Positions 38,161 through 46,873 are shown, numbered from the stretch's first letter. The stretch is DNA of 64,000 nt from Streptomyces yangpuensis (GCF_001005295.1 NZ_LBMK01000001.1:824485-888484), one strand, 5' to 3'. Translations and numbers: made by a program. The notes: generated by a model from the sequence alone, not told the origin.

Positions 38161-38230
38161 GCCGGTCCCGCGGCCACGGGCGGTCCTGCGGCCACGGGCG
38201 GCTCCGGCCGGGGCCGGGGACGCGGCCCGG

Positions 38231-39649
38231 TCACTGGGAGCCGCGGAAGTCCGCGCCCTCCACGATCAGCCCGGCCACCAGGGCCCCGGTCATCCCGGCG
38301 TGCGCGAGCCCGCCGCCGGGGTGGGCCCAGCCGCCCGCCAGGTACAGCCCGGGCAGGGCCGTGGAGTTGGCCGGGTACAGCAGCCGGCCCCCCGCGCCCG
38401 CGAGGGCGGGCGGGGGCACCGCGCCGCCGAGCGCACCGGTCGCGGCCTCCACATCGGCCGGGGTGCGCACCTCCTGCCACAACAGCCGCTCCCGCAGCCC
38501 CTGTACGGCCTTCTCCGCGAGGTTCAGCAGCTCTCCGGGCTCCGAGGTCCCCGCGCCGTCCACGGCGCTCACGGTGACCGCCTCGTGCTCCGCGTCGGGC
38601 CGGGTGGCGGGATCGTCCGGCCGCATCACGGTGACCTGGGTTCCGGCGGCGTGCACCAGGGTGCGGTGGACGGTCCCCGCGGGGCGCGCGCCGCGCAGCG
38701 CGAGCAGCAGCGTGATCCGGCCGGGCACGCCGTCGCCGCGGGCCGGGACCGCCTCGGCGGGCCACGGCGGCGAGCCGGCCGGCAGCCGCCGCGGGTCGAT
38801 CCCGCAGACGACGGAGTCGGCCGCCGCCTCGGTGCCGTCGGCCAGCAGCAGCCCGGCCGCCCGGCCGTCCCGCACGAGCACCTCCCGCACCTCCGCACCG
38901 AAGACGAAGGCGACCTTCCGCTCCAGGCAGCGCTCGTACACGGCGGTGGCCAGCGCCCGCATCCCGCCGCGCACGTACCAGCTGCCGAAGGTCTGCTCCA
39001 TGTACGGGAGCACGGCCGCCGAACCGGGTGCGGTGGCGGGGTCGAGCCCGTAGCCGCGGACCACGCCGGTCAGCACCTCCGCGAGCGGGCCGCCCAGCTC
39101 CCGGCCGGCCACCTCGGCGAGGGTCGGCGTACGGCGGCGGAGCAGGCCGCTGCGCCGCAGGGCCGGGTACGGGTCGCCGCCCAGCGCCCGCCGGGCGCCG
39201 CCTGGCAGGGGCTCCTCCAGCAGCGGGCGGCGGGTGGCGTCCCAGGCGTCGCGGGCCCGGCCCAGCACACCGTTCCAGCGCTCGCCGGCGCCCTGGCCGA
39301 AAGCGGCGTCGAAGGCGGCGGCGACACCGCCGTGCGAGGCACCGGGGAGGGTGACGTCGATGCCGTGGCCGGGCAGAACGTGCCGGACGGCGGGGTCGGC
39401 CTGCGCCATGTCGACGCAGTCCTCCAGCGGCCGCCTGCCGGTCTTGACGAACAGGTCCCGGTAGACGGCGGGCAGGTGCAGCAGCCCGGGACCGGTGTCG
39501 AAGGCGAAGCCGTCGCGCTCGTACCACCCGACGGCCCCGCCGTAGGTGGCGCCCCGCTCGTACACCGTCACCCGGTGCCCCGCCACGGCCAGCCGGGCCG
39601 CCGTCGCCATCGCGCCCATGCCGGCGCCGATCACCGCAATTCGTGCCAT
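38231..39649 (-). CDS. Phytoene-desaturase-like FAD oxidoreductase
   Basis: 472 residues. The N-terminal FAD fold (GAGMGAMATAARLA, with the acidic end YERG) and C-terminal LYLAGGWAHPGGGLAHAG motif are those of CrtI/amine-oxidase family enzymes. No carotenoid genes surround it, so the substrate may be another polyprenoid or lipid. It starts MARIAVIGAG at an ATG and is transcribed toward the Tyr-rich membrane protein gene. Two 18-base imperfect direct repeats lie just beyond its stop (38163-38200). Confidence 0.83.
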   Translation of the reverse strand: MARIAVIGAGMGAMATAARLAVAGHRVTVYERGATYGGAVGWYERDGFAFDTGPGLLHLPAVYRDLFVKTGRRPLEDCVDMAQADPAVRHVLPGHGIDVTLPGASHGGVAAAFDAAFGQGAGERWNGVLGRARDAWDATRRPLLEEPLPGGARRALGGDPYPALRRSGLLRRRTPTLAEVAGRELGGPLAEVLTGVVRGYGLDPATAPGSAAVLPYMEQTFGSWYVRGGMRALATAVYERCLERKVAFVFGAEVREVLVRDGRAAGLLLADGTEAAADSVVCGIDPRRLPAGSPPWPAEAVPARGDGVPGRITLLLALRGARPAGTVHRTLVHAAGTQVTVMRPDDPATRPDAEHEAVTVSAVDGAGTSEPGELLNLAEKAVQGLRERLLWQEVRTPADVEAATGALGGAVPPPALAGAGGRLLYPANSTALPGLYLAGGWAHPGGGLAHAGMTGALVAGLIVEGADFRGSQ

Positions 39650-39685
39650 GCGGCCGAGCCTATGGCCCCGTCCGGGCGCCCGCGG

Positions 39686-40312
39686 TCAGTGGGGTGGGGC
39701 CCCGGTGACCGCGCGGGCCTCGGCGGCCAGCCGCTTCTCCTCGCGGCGCTGGGCGCGCCGGCGCAGGAAGCGGCGGATCCGGCTCCAGAGGAAGACGACT
39801 ATGGCCAGCCCGACGACCAGCAGGGAGCCCGCGATGATCGCGGCGGGGACGGGGTAGAAGATCGCGAGGGTGACGAGGCCCGCCACGCCGAGGTCCTCGG
39901 CGATGCTCATCGCCACGTTGGTGAACGGCTCGGGCGAGGTGTTGATCGCCATCCGGGTGCCGGCCTTCACGAAATGGCTGGCCAGCGCCGTGGAGCCGCC
40001 GATCGCCCCGGCGGTGATGTCGGAGAGCGAGCCGCTCTGCCCGGCCAGCAACGCGCCGATCACCGCACCCGTGAGCGGGCGGACCACGGTGTGGACGCCG
40101 TCCCATATCGAGTCGACGTACGGGATCTTGTCGGCGACCGCCTCGCAGAGGAAGAGCACGGCGGCGGCGATCAGCACGTCCGTGCGCTGGAGGGCCGCGG
40201 GGACCTCGTCGGTCAGGCCGGTACGGCCGAAGATGCCGAGCAGGAGGACCACGGCGTAGGCGTTGATCCCGCTGGCCCAGCCGCTGGTGAAGACCAGGGG
40301 GAGCACACTCAT
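39686..40312 (-). CDS. DUF4126 family membrane protein
   Basis: 208 residues with five or six hydrophobic helices (about 5-25, 45-62, 78-92, 95-112, 130-150, 153-175) and a strongly basic C-terminal tail (RIRRFLRRRAQRREEKR). The Gly/Ser-rich central part (GAVIGALLAG, GAIGGSTALASH) is typical of DUF4126. Function unknown. Starts only 36 bases upstream of the CrtI-like gene, suggesting an operon. Confidence 0.85.
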   Translation of the reverse strand: MSVLPLVFTSGWASGINAYAVVLLLGIFGRTGLTDEVPAALQRTDVLIAAAVLFLCEAVADKIPYVDSIWDGVHTVVRPLTGAVIGALLAGQSGSLSDITAGAIGGSTALASHFVKAGTRMAINTSPEPFTNVAMSIAEDLGVAGLVTLAIFYPVPAAIIAGSLLVVGLAIVVFLWSRIRRFLRRRAQRREEKRLAAEARAVTGAPPH

Positions 40313-40419
40313 CGGATCATCATGCCGTACGGGTGTACCGGCGAACCGCAGGGCGGCGCAGAACAGTGAGGGGACGGCCGCACGGCAGCGGCCGTCCCCT
40401 CACTCACGCGGTCCGGGGG

Positions 40420-40821
40420 CTACTGCCCCTGCTCGTCACGGCGGCGCTGCCACCGGTCCTCGATGCGGTTCATCATCGACCGACGCTGCCGGTTGTGGCC
40501 GCGGGCCGAACCGCCGGTACTTCCGGAGACGGGCTGTTCGCCTGGCTTGGGTGCCTTGCGCCAACCGGTGACCACCAGGACCGTACATCCCAGCATGACG
40601 AGGAAGCCCACCACACTGATCCAGAGCACGTTCGGAATGATCACACCGGTCATGAGGAGCGCGATACCCACAACAATGCCTGCGACTGCCTGGTAGACCC
40701 GTCGCCGGGTGTACGTACGCAGTCCGCTGCCCTCAAGCGCTGTCGCGAACTTGGGGTCTTCGGCGTACAGCGCTCGCTCCATCTGCTCGAGCATTCGCTG
40801 CTCGTGCTCCGAGAGCGGCAC
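40420..40821 (-). CDS. DUF3040 family membrane protein
   Basis: 133 residues starting at GTG 40821 (PLSEHEQRMLEQMERAL), preceded by GAGGAGG. The LSEHE...LEQ head is the DUF3040 signature; two membrane helices (about 45-65 and 67-87) follow, and the tail is basic. The same family occurs at the matching place upstream of rsmH in mycobacteria (Rv2169c). The 292-base gap behind it (40822-41113) is less GC-rich, probably its promoter region, and I see no gene there. Confidence 0.85.
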   Translation of the reverse strand: MPLSEHEQRMLEQMERALYAEDPKFATALEGSGLRTYTRRRVYQAVAGIVVGIALLMTGVIIPNVLWISVVGFLVMLGCTVLVVTGWRKAPKPGEQPVSGSTGGSARGHNRQRRSMMNRIEDRWQRRRDEQGQ

Positions 40822-41113
40822 GGGAGTCCTCCTCATCCGTCGGTCGCGGGGGTAGCGACCAGGGGTCCCCTTCAGGATAGGCGGGGAATCGCCCCCGTGA
40901 CACCCGCCCTCAACGCACACGTTCCAAAATGACAAAGCACAGAAAGACAGAGCCGGTGAAGCCACTGCCAAAACCGTACCGCCGCGGGAGCGGTCACTGA
41001 GGCCGTTATTCCCCAATGGCCCGTTCACCATGCCGGTCACTGCTTCCGATCATACGGGGCGGACCGGCCGAGCGGAGGGTGAGCGGCAGACTCGGTGCGC
41101 GGAAGAGCGCAGT

Positions 41114-41872
41114 TCAGGCCTGCTTCTCGCCCAGGACGTGCAGCTGCGTGGCCACCGCGTGGAAGGACGGCAGCTCCGCTGCGGCCTCCTCCAGACGCAG
41201 CAGCGCCTCCACCGCGCCCGGCTCGGTGTCCACCAGGACGCCCGGGACGAGGTCGGCGAAGATCCGCACGCCGTGCACCGCGCCGACCGACAGGCCGGCC
41301 CCGGCGACCAGCTCGGACAGCTGCTCGGCGGTGAAGCGGCGGGGCACCGGGTCGCCGGAGCCCCAGCGGCCGGCCGGGTCGGTGAGGGCGTTGCGGGCCT
41401 CCGTGAAGTGCCCGGCGAGCGCCCGGGCGAGCACGGCCCCGCCGAGGCCGGCGGCCAGCAGGCTGAGCGTGCCGCCGGGGCGCAGGGCCGCCACCGCGTT
41501 GGCCACGCCCTCGGCCGGGTCGTCCACGTACTCCAGGACGCCGTGGCAGAGCACCACGTCGTAGGCGCCCCGCTCCACCACGTCCAACAGGCCCTGGGCG
41601 TCGCCCTGGACGCCGCGGACCAGGTCGGCGACACCGGCCTCGGACACCCGGCGCTCCAGCCCGAACAGTGCGTTCGGGCTGGGGTCGACCACGGTGACCC
41701 GGTGGCCCAGGTGGGCCACCGGCACGGCGAACTTGCCGGTGCCGCCGCCGGTGTCCAGCACGTCCAGCACGTCCCGCCCGGTCGCCTTCACCCGACGGTC
41801 GAGCGCCTCCTTGAGGACCTCCCACACCACGGCGGTGCGGAGGGAGGCACGGGGGCGGGAAGTGTCCGACAC
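41114..41872 (-). CDS. SAM-dependent methyltransferase (class I)
   Basis: 252 residues. Motif I is VLDTGGGTGKFAVPVA (about 37-52), the acidic end of beta-2 is VVDPS, motif II is DVVLCHGVLEYV and motif III LRPGGTLSLL. The substrate is not predictable; the fold is of the small-molecule Methyltransf_11/25 kind. It begins at GTG with GGAG upstream, 73 bases after the HEPN gene, so the two are probably co-transcribed. Confidence 0.87.
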   Translation of the reverse strand: MSDTSRPRASLRTAVVWEVLKEALDRRVKATGRDVLDVLDTGGGTGKFAVPVAHLGHRVTVVDPSPNALFGLERRVSEAGVADLVRGVQGDAQGLLDVVERGAYDVVLCHGVLEYVDDPAEGVANAVAALRPGGTLSLLAAGLGGAVLARALAGHFTEARNALTDPAGRWGSGDPVPRRFTAEQLSELVAGAGLSVGAVHGVRIFADLVPGVLVDTEPGAVEALLRLEEAAAELPSFHAVATQLHVLGEKQA

Positions 41873-41945
41873 GGCTGATGGCTCCTCGGCGCGGTAAGGG
41901 TGAGCGGTCTGTGCCCCACCCTATTGCCTTCCGCAGCCGGGCAGG

Positions 41946-42452
41946 TCATCCCGCGTCCGGACGCTCCGGCCGTGGCTGCGGCAGGGTCTCTCCCGGACTC
42001 CGGGGCGGGGCCTGGGCGGGCGTCCGTACGGCGAGCATCCGCTCCACCAGGCGCAGGAACATCGAGGCGGCGCGCAGCAGGTCGTCCGCGTCCCGGGCGC
42101 TGGCCGCGTCCGCTATCCCCGCCTCGGCCCGGGCCCGGCGGGCGGCGCCGGAGGCGAAGAGCGCGCTCCACTCCGCCAGCTCCGGTGCCAGCTCCGGCAG
42201 CACCTCCCACGCGCTGCGGATCCGGGGCCGCCGCCGGGGGCTCACCGGCTCGGGCCGTGCGTGCGCGGCGAGCACGGCCGCGGCGGTGCGCAGCGCCGAG
42301 AGGTGGGCCGTGGCGTAACGCTCGTTGGGCCGGGTCAGCCGGGCGGCCTCGGCCAGGCCGCTGCGGGCCTTGTCGAGAAGGTCGAGGGCGGCCGGTGGGG
42401 CCGCCGACTTCCGCAGGACGGGGTGGACAGGGGACGGGGACGGTGTGGCCAT
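41946..42452 (-). CDS. SAV_6107-type HEPN domain protein
   Basis: 168 residues, all-helical. R45-YATA-H50 fits the R-x4-6-H motif that forms the active site of HEPN ribonucleases. A second helical pair (about 85-140) completes the domain; the N-terminus and C-terminus are Pro-rich and disordered. It has no MNT nucleotidyltransferase partner beside it, unlike typical HEPN toxin-antitoxin pairs; the neighbour is a methyltransferase. AGGAGG precedes the ATG. Whether it is an active RNase is untested. Confidence 0.82.
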   Translation of the reverse strand: MATPSPSPVHPVLRKSAAPPAALDLLDKARSGLAEAARLTRPNERYATAHLSALRTAAAVLAAHARPEPVSPRRRPRIRSAWEVLPELAPELAEWSALFASGAARRARAEAGIADAASARDADDLLRAASMFLRLVERMLAVRTPAQAPPRSPGETLPQPRPERPDAG

Positions 42453-42583
42453 GACGAACCTCCTGTCGTTGCGTTGCCTCCATCGTGACGGGCCCCACTG
42501 ACAATCGCCCCGACCTGCGTTTTTGCCGTCATATGCATAGCAACTGCCCCCTCCTGCACGCCTGGTGCGGAATGAGGTGGTAG

Positions 42584-42611
42584 TTTTTGAACTGACCGGT
42601 CAGTTCAAAAA
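42584..42611. promoter_or_regulatory. 28-bp perfect palindromic operator (TetR-type)
   Basis: Two 14-base arms, TTTTTGAACTGACC and its exact complement GGTCAGTTCAAAAA, meet with no spacer. The site ends one base before the GAAGGGGGA ribosome site of the next gene. The TetR gene that is third in the same operon is the natural candidate to bind it, giving negative autoregulation. Confidence 0.85.
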
Positions 42612-42624
42612 GAAGGGGGACGGC

Positions 42625-43674
42625 GTGGACAGCCCGCACGGCGCGGCCGTCAAGGCCGAGAACTTCGGACTCAAGGGCCCGCGAGGCTGGGCCTTCCGGG
42701 GGGTCGGTCTCGACGCGGCGCCCGGCTCGCTCATCGCGGTCGAAGGCCCCTCCGGCAGCGGCCGGACCTGCCTGCTCCTGGCCCTCACCGGACGTATGAA
42801 GCCCACCGAGGGCCACGCCGAGATCGGCCGGCACCGGCTGCCGAAGAAGATGGCCGCGGTCCGCCGGATCGCCGCCCTCGGCCCGGTCCCCGGGGTCAAC
42901 GACCTCGACCAGTCCCTCACCGTCGCCGAACAGCTGCGCGAGGGCGCTCTGCTCCACCGCCACTACGACGCCCCGATCCGCTCCCTGCTGCGGCCCCGGG
43001 CCGAGCGCCGGGCCGCAGCAGTCGCCCGGATCGCGGCAGCCCTGGACACCGCCGGGCTGGACCTCGCCACGCTGCCCAAGGGCGAACGCACCACCGTCCG
43101 GGACCTGGAGCGCCTGGAGGCCGTCCGGCTCTCCGTCGCCATCGCCCTGCTCGGCTCCCCGCGGCTGCTCGCCCTCGACGACCTCGACATGAAGCTCTCG
43201 GACACCGAACGCACCGAGGTCTGGACCCTGCTGCGGTCGATCGCGGCCCGGGGGACCACCGTCGTGGCGGTGTGCAGTGAGGCGCCCGCCGACGCCGTGG
43301 TCCTGCGGACCGGCCCGCAGGAGGACGGCGGCGCACCGGAGGCCGGACCGTCCGCCCCCGCTGCCGCCACCCCGAAGGTCACGTGGGGCGGCCGGGCGAA
43401 GGACAAGGCCGAGAAGGGGACCGAGGCCGAGGCCCCCGGAGCCGCGGAGGACCCCAAGCCGGCGCCGAAGCCGGCCCCGAAGGCCGAGGCGAAGCCGGCC
43501 TCGAAGGCAGCCCCGAAGCCGGCCCCGAAGCCGGACCTGAGGAAGGCGTCCGGGACGGAGCGGGACGCGGACGCCGACGCCGCCGGCGAGGCCTGCGCCG
43601 GCACCACCGAAGACACCGACAACGACGACACGAAGGGGGCGGACGATGCGCTCGCCGAAGCTGGCCGCGCTTGA
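42625..43674 (+). CDS. Degenerate ABC-type ATP-binding protein
   Basis: 349 residues from the GTG at 42625. The first 230 follow an ABC nucleotide-binding domain, but key residues differ: Walker A GPSGSGRT has R47 for lysine, the LSGGQ signature is replaced by LPKGERTT, Walker B LLALDDLD has Asp for the catalytic Glu (D186), and the switch histidine is C217. The last 110 residues are a low-complexity Ala/Pro/Lys then acidic tail. Walker A and B together suggest nucleotide binding without normal hydrolysis. It overlaps the YhgE/Pip gene by 29 bases and probably partners it. Confidence 0.8.
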   Translation: MDSPHGAAVKAENFGLKGPRGWAFRGVGLDAAPGSLIAVEGPSGSGRTCLLLALTGRMKPTEGHAEIGRHRLPKKMAAVRRIAALGPVPGVNDLDQSLTVAEQLREGALLHRHYDAPIRSLLRPRAERRAAAVARIAAALDTAGLDLATLPKGERTTVRDLERLEAVRLSVAIALLGSPRLLALDDLDMKLSDTERTEVWTLLRSIAARGTTVVAVCSEAPADAVVLRTGPQEDGGAPEAGPSAPAAATPKVTWGGRAKDKAEKGTEAEAPGAAEDPKPAPKPAPKAEAKPASKAAPKPAPKPDLRKASGTERDADADAAGEACAGTTEDTDNDDTKGADDALAEAGRA

Positions 43675-45739
43675 GCTGAAGCGGTTCGGGCGGGGGAAGC
43701 TGCCCCGGGCCGCCCTCGTCGCACTGCTCCTGCTGCCACTGCTCTACGGAGCCCTGTACCTCTGGTCCTTCTGGGACCCGTACAGCCGCCTCGACAAGGT
43801 GCCCGTCGCCCTCGTCAACTCCGACCGGGGTGCGACCGTCGACGGCAAGCACCTGGACGCGGGCGGTGAGATCACCAAGAAGCTCCGCGACAGCAAGACC
43901 TTCGACTGGCGGGAGGTGAGCCCGGAGAAGGCGGCCAAGGGTCTGGAGGACGGTACGTACTACCTGACCCTGACCATGCCGGCCGACTTCAGCGAGAAGA
44001 TCGCCTCCAGCTCGGGCGAGGACCCCGCGACCAGCGCCCTGCAGGTCCGCACCAACGACGCCAACAACTACGTCGTCGGCTCGATCTCGCGCACCGTCTT
44101 CTCCGAGGTCCGCTCGGCGGCGTCCGCCAACGCCTCCCGCGGCTTCCTTGACAAGATCTTCGTCAGCTTCTCCGACCTGCACGACAAGACCGCGGAGGCC
44201 GCCGACGGCGCCGACAAGCTTAAGGACGGCGCCGGCAAGGCCCAGGAGGGCGCCAAGGAGCTCGCCGACGGCCTCGACACCGCCGGGGAGAAGAGCGGCG
44301 AACTCAACAGCGGCCTGAAGAAGCTCAACTCGGCCGCCGGCAAGCTGGAGACCGGCACCCGGGACATCGCGAACGGCACCCAGGTCCTCGCCGACAAGGT
44401 CAACGGCGCCGCCGACAAGGCCCGCCCCTTCGTCAAGGACCCCAAGAGCCTGGCCGCCACCGCCGTACTGGTCGCCGACAGCGCGAAGGTCGTCAACAAC
44501 CACCTGGACAAGTTCGTGGAGAAGGCGCCGGCCGCCGCGGCCGTCGCCAAGCGGGCCTCCACCGGCGCCGACGCCTACTACACCAAGCACTGCGTCACCC
44601 CCGGCGGCGAACCGCACCTCGCCTCCTGCCCCGACCTGAAGAAGGTCCGGGACGACGCGGCCGAGGCCGCCCTGCTCAGCGGTGACGTCAGCACCCTGGC
44701 CAAGAACGCCGGCGGGGACGTGGCCAGGCTCCGCAGCCAGCTGACCGACCTGGAGAGCAAGGCCCGCGAGCTCGCCGACAAGGCCCCCCACCTCGCGAGC
44801 GACCTCGACGCGGCCGTCGCCAAGGTCAACGCCCTCAACACCGGCGCCCACAAGGTCGCCACCGGCATGTCCCAGCTGCACACCGGCCTCGGCACCGCCA
44901 CCACCGGCTCCGGCGCCCTCAGCGACGGCGTCGGCAAGCTCGGCGACGGCGCCCACCGCCTCGACGGCGGCATGTACAAGCTCGTCGACGGCACCGGCGA
45001 ACTCGCCGGCGGCCTGCACGAGGGCGTGGGCAAGATCCCCGACTACGACCAGCAGCAGCGGGACGCCCGCACCGAGGTCATGGCCGACCCGATCAAGCTC
45101 GCCAACCAGTCCCTGCACAAGGCGCCCAACTACGGCACCGGCTTCGCGCCCTACTTCATCCCGCTGTCCCTCTGGGTCGGCGCGATGGTCGCCTACATGC
45201 TGATCGCCCCGATGAACAAGCGGGCCCTGTCCGCGGGCGCCTCGCCCTGGCGGATCGCCCTCGCCGGCTGGCTGCCCGTGATGGGCATCGGCGCCGCCCA
45301 GGTCACCCTGCTGATGTCCGTCCTGCACTGGGCCCCGGACCTCGGCCTCAAGATGGCCAACCCGGCCCTCACCATCGGCTTCCTGCTGCTGGTCACCGGC
45401 TGCTTCGCGGCGATCATCCAGTGGCTCAACGCCAAGTTCGGCGCGGCCGGGCGGATCCTCGTCCTCGCCGTCCTGATGCTCCAGCTGACCTCGGCCGGCG
45501 GCACGTACCCCGTCCAGACCAGCCCGGACTTCTTCAACGCCGTCCCCCCGTACCTGCCGATGTCCTACGTCGTGGAGAGCCTGCGCCGCCTGATCACCGG
45601 CGGCGACCTCACCCCGGTCTGGCAGGGCAGCCTGGTCCTGGTGGCCTTCACCGTCGGCGCCCTCGCCCTGACCGCGCTCGCCGCCCGCGGCAAGCAGGTG
45701 TGGACGATGGACCGGCTGCACCCCGAACTGAGCCTGTAG
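43646..45739 (+). CDS. YhgE/Pip family membrane protein
   Basis: 697 residues. One N-terminal helix (about 22-42), a large extracytoplasmic part (about 45-490) with heptad-like repeats rich in DGAxxLxxG (TAEAADGADKLKDGAGK and similar), then five helices (about 500-680). This is the YhgE/Pip (phage infection protein) layout, related to ABC-2 permeases and type VII-secretion-linked proteins such as YueB. The coiled extracellular region could reach through the wall. It likely exports or moves an envelope compound with the ABC-like protein. ATG at 43646 lies inside the previous gene. Confidence 0.9.
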   Translation: MRSPKLAALELKRFGRGKLPRAALVALLLLPLLYGALYLWSFWDPYSRLDKVPVALVNSDRGATVDGKHLDAGGEITKKLRDSKTFDWREVSPEKAAKGLEDGTYYLTLTMPADFSEKIASSSGEDPATSALQVRTNDANNYVVGSISRTVFSEVRSAASANASRGFLDKIFVSFSDLHDKTAEAADGADKLKDGAGKAQEGAKELADGLDTAGEKSGELNSGLKKLNSAAGKLETGTRDIANGTQVLADKVNGAADKARPFVKDPKSLAATAVLVADSAKVVNNHLDKFVEKAPAAAAVAKRASTGADAYYTKHCVTPGGEPHLASCPDLKKVRDDAAEAALLSGDVSTLAKNAGGDVARLRSQLTDLESKARELADKAPHLASDLDAAVAKVNALNTGAHKVATGMSQLHTGLGTATTGSGALSDGVGKLGDGAHRLDGGMYKLVDGTGELAGGLHEGVGKIPDYDQQQRDARTEVMADPIKLANQSLHKAPNYGTGFAPYFIPLSLWVGAMVAYMLIAPMNKRALSAGASPWRIALAGWLPVMGIGAAQVTLLMSVLHWAPDLGLKMANPALTIGFLLLVTGCFAAIIQWLNAKFGAAGRILVLAVLMLQLTSAGGTYPVQTSPDFFNAVPPYLPMSYVVESLRRLITGGDLTPVWQGSLVLVAFTVGALALTALAARGKQVWTMDRLHPELSL

Positions 45740-45753
45740 GGATGTGTTGACCT

Positions 45754-46401
45754 GTGACAATCAGCGCCATGGACAGCAGCAGCACCGGTACGGGTACCGG
45801 CGGGGGCCGTCGTGCGGCCACCCGGCAGAAGCTCTACGAAGCGGCCGTCACCCTCATCGCGGAGAAGGGCTTCTCCGCGACCACGGTCGATGAGATCGCC
45901 GAGCGGGCGGGCGTGGCGAAGGGCACCGTCTACTACAACTTCGCGAGCAAGAACGAGCTCTTCGAGGAGCTGCTGCGGCACGGCGTCGGGCTGCTGACCG
46001 CGTCGCTGCGGGCGGCGGCGGAGGAGACCGAGGCACGCGGCGGCAGCCGGGTCGAGGCGCTCGACGCGATGATCCGGGCGGGCCTGGTCTTCATCGACCG
46101 CTACCCGGCCTTCACCCAGCTCTACGTCGCCGAGCTGTGGCGGACCAACCGCACCTGGCAGTCCACGCTGATGGTGGTCCGCCAGGAGGCGGTGGCCGTC
46201 GTGGAGAAGGTGCTGCGCGAGGGCGTCGAACGCGGGGAGCTCAGCCCCGAGATCGACGTACAGCTCACGGCGGCCGCGATGGTCGGGATGGTGCTCGTGG
46301 CGGCCCTGGACTGGCAGTCCTTCCAGCGGGAGCGGTCCCTCGACGACGTGCACTCGGCGCTGTCGCTGCTGTTGCGCGGCCGGGTCAGCGGCAACCGCTG
46401 A
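45754..46401 (+). CDS. TetR/AcrR family regulator
   Basis: 215 residues. The N-terminal helix-turn-helix (about 25-70) reads TVDEIAERAGVAKGTVYYNFASK, shortened here as GVAKGTVYYNF, then a helical ligand domain. It is the last gene of the ABC-like/YhgE/TetR operon and presumably binds the 28-bp palindrome at its head. A GTG at 45754 and an ATG at 45769 are both possible starts, both with weak ribosome sites. The inducer is unknown. Confidence 0.9.
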   Translation: MTISAMDSSSTGTGTGGGRRAATRQKLYEAAVTLIAEKGFSATTVDEIAERAGVAKGTVYYNFASKNELFEELLRHGVGLLTASLRAAAEETEARGGSRVEALDAMIRAGLVFIDRYPAFTQLYVAELWRTNRTWQSTLMVVRQEAVAVVEKVLREGVERGELSPEIDVQLTAAAMVGMVLVAALDWQSFQRERSLDDVHSALSLLLRGRVSGNR

Positions 46402-46478
46402 ACCGCGCGTCACCCCCCACTCGGCGGTGCCGCGCGGGCGCGACAGCCCGTACAACTGGTGGGGCCCGCCGCGGCCGC

Positions 46479-46494
46479 TGAGTATCCGTACCTA
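46479..46494 (+). promoter_or_regulatory. MacR-box-like site
   Basis: TGAGTATCCGTACCTA matches the MacR consensus TGAGTACnnGTACTCA at 11 of 14 defined positions. A half site TGAGTAC follows at 46505-46511, overlapping the start codon of a short reading frame. The regulator MacR is encoded 25 kb away in this window. Consensus recalled from S. coelicolor work. Confidence 0.55.
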
Positions 46495-46503
46495 GGCGCG
46501 GAA

Positions 46504-46653
46504 ATGAGTACGCACGCGGATGGGCTCCCACCTGCGAGGACGTCAGACTGGGAGCAACGGACAGGGGGCCTGGTCCGCACCGCCGACACGGGGCTGCGGA
46601 GCGGACCGGGTACCTCCTTCCGGAACCGGGAGAAGGTACGGGGGACCCGGTAG
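46504..46653 (+). ncRNA. Short transcription unit: structured RNA or 49-codon gene
   Basis: Between the MacR-like box and a strong terminator lies an ATG frame of 49 codons (begins MSTHADGLPPARTSDWEQ; hydrophilic, no known family) whose TAG stop ends 6 bases before the terminator stem. The same span can fold: GCTCCCA (46524-46530) with TGGGAGC (46549-46555), and GGTCCGC (46572-46578) with GCGGACC (46601-46607), both perfect. I cannot decide between a small protein, a regulatory RNA, or a decayed MacR target gene. No ribosome site stands before the ATG. Confidence 0.4.
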
Positions 46654-46659
46654 CAGAAG

Positions 46660-46706
46660 CGAGAACGCGGTGGGGCCCGGGGGGATCGGGCCTCGCCGCG
46701 TTCTCG
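46660..46706 (+). terminator. Strong terminator hairpin
   Basis: CGAGAACGCGG (46660-46670) pairs perfectly with CCGCGTTCTCG (46696-46706); inside, GGGCCCG pairs with CGGGCC. It ends the short unit that begins near 46490. Confidence 0.8.
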
Positions 46707-46734
46707 CGTCCGCGGGTTCTGCGGATTGCCGGTG

Positions 46735-46856
46735 CCGGGTGCGGCGCCGTTGCGGGGGCGCTGCCCCCGGACCCCCGCGCCTCAATCGCCGGCGGGGCTG
46801 AAGGAGCGGGGCTCCGCCCCGGGCCCCGCGCCTGAGACGCCGGCGGGGCTGGACAG
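46735..46856. repeat. GC-rich intergenic repeat, copy C
   Basis: Carries GGGTGCGGCGCCG, GGGGGCGCTGCCCCCGGACC, CTCAATCGCCGGCGGGGCTGA and GGAGCGGGGCTCCGCCCCGG, the same words as copies A and B. It lies just before the convergent tgpA stop. Together with 46402-46734 it fills a 470-base gap between TetR and tgpA. Confidence 0.75.
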
Positions 46857-46873
46857 TGCTGCCGGGCCGGTTG

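Noticed and set aside
42565..42624. Upstream ATG for the ABC-like protein at 42565
   Set aside because: It would place the start inside the region holding the palindromic operator and translate it; the GTG at 42625 has a GAAGGGGGA ribosome site directly after the operator.
43379..45760. Minus-strand open frame of about 790 codons opposite the YhgE gene
   Set aside because: Composition is Gly/Val/Ala/Leu without domains; YhgE on the plus strand explains the sequence.
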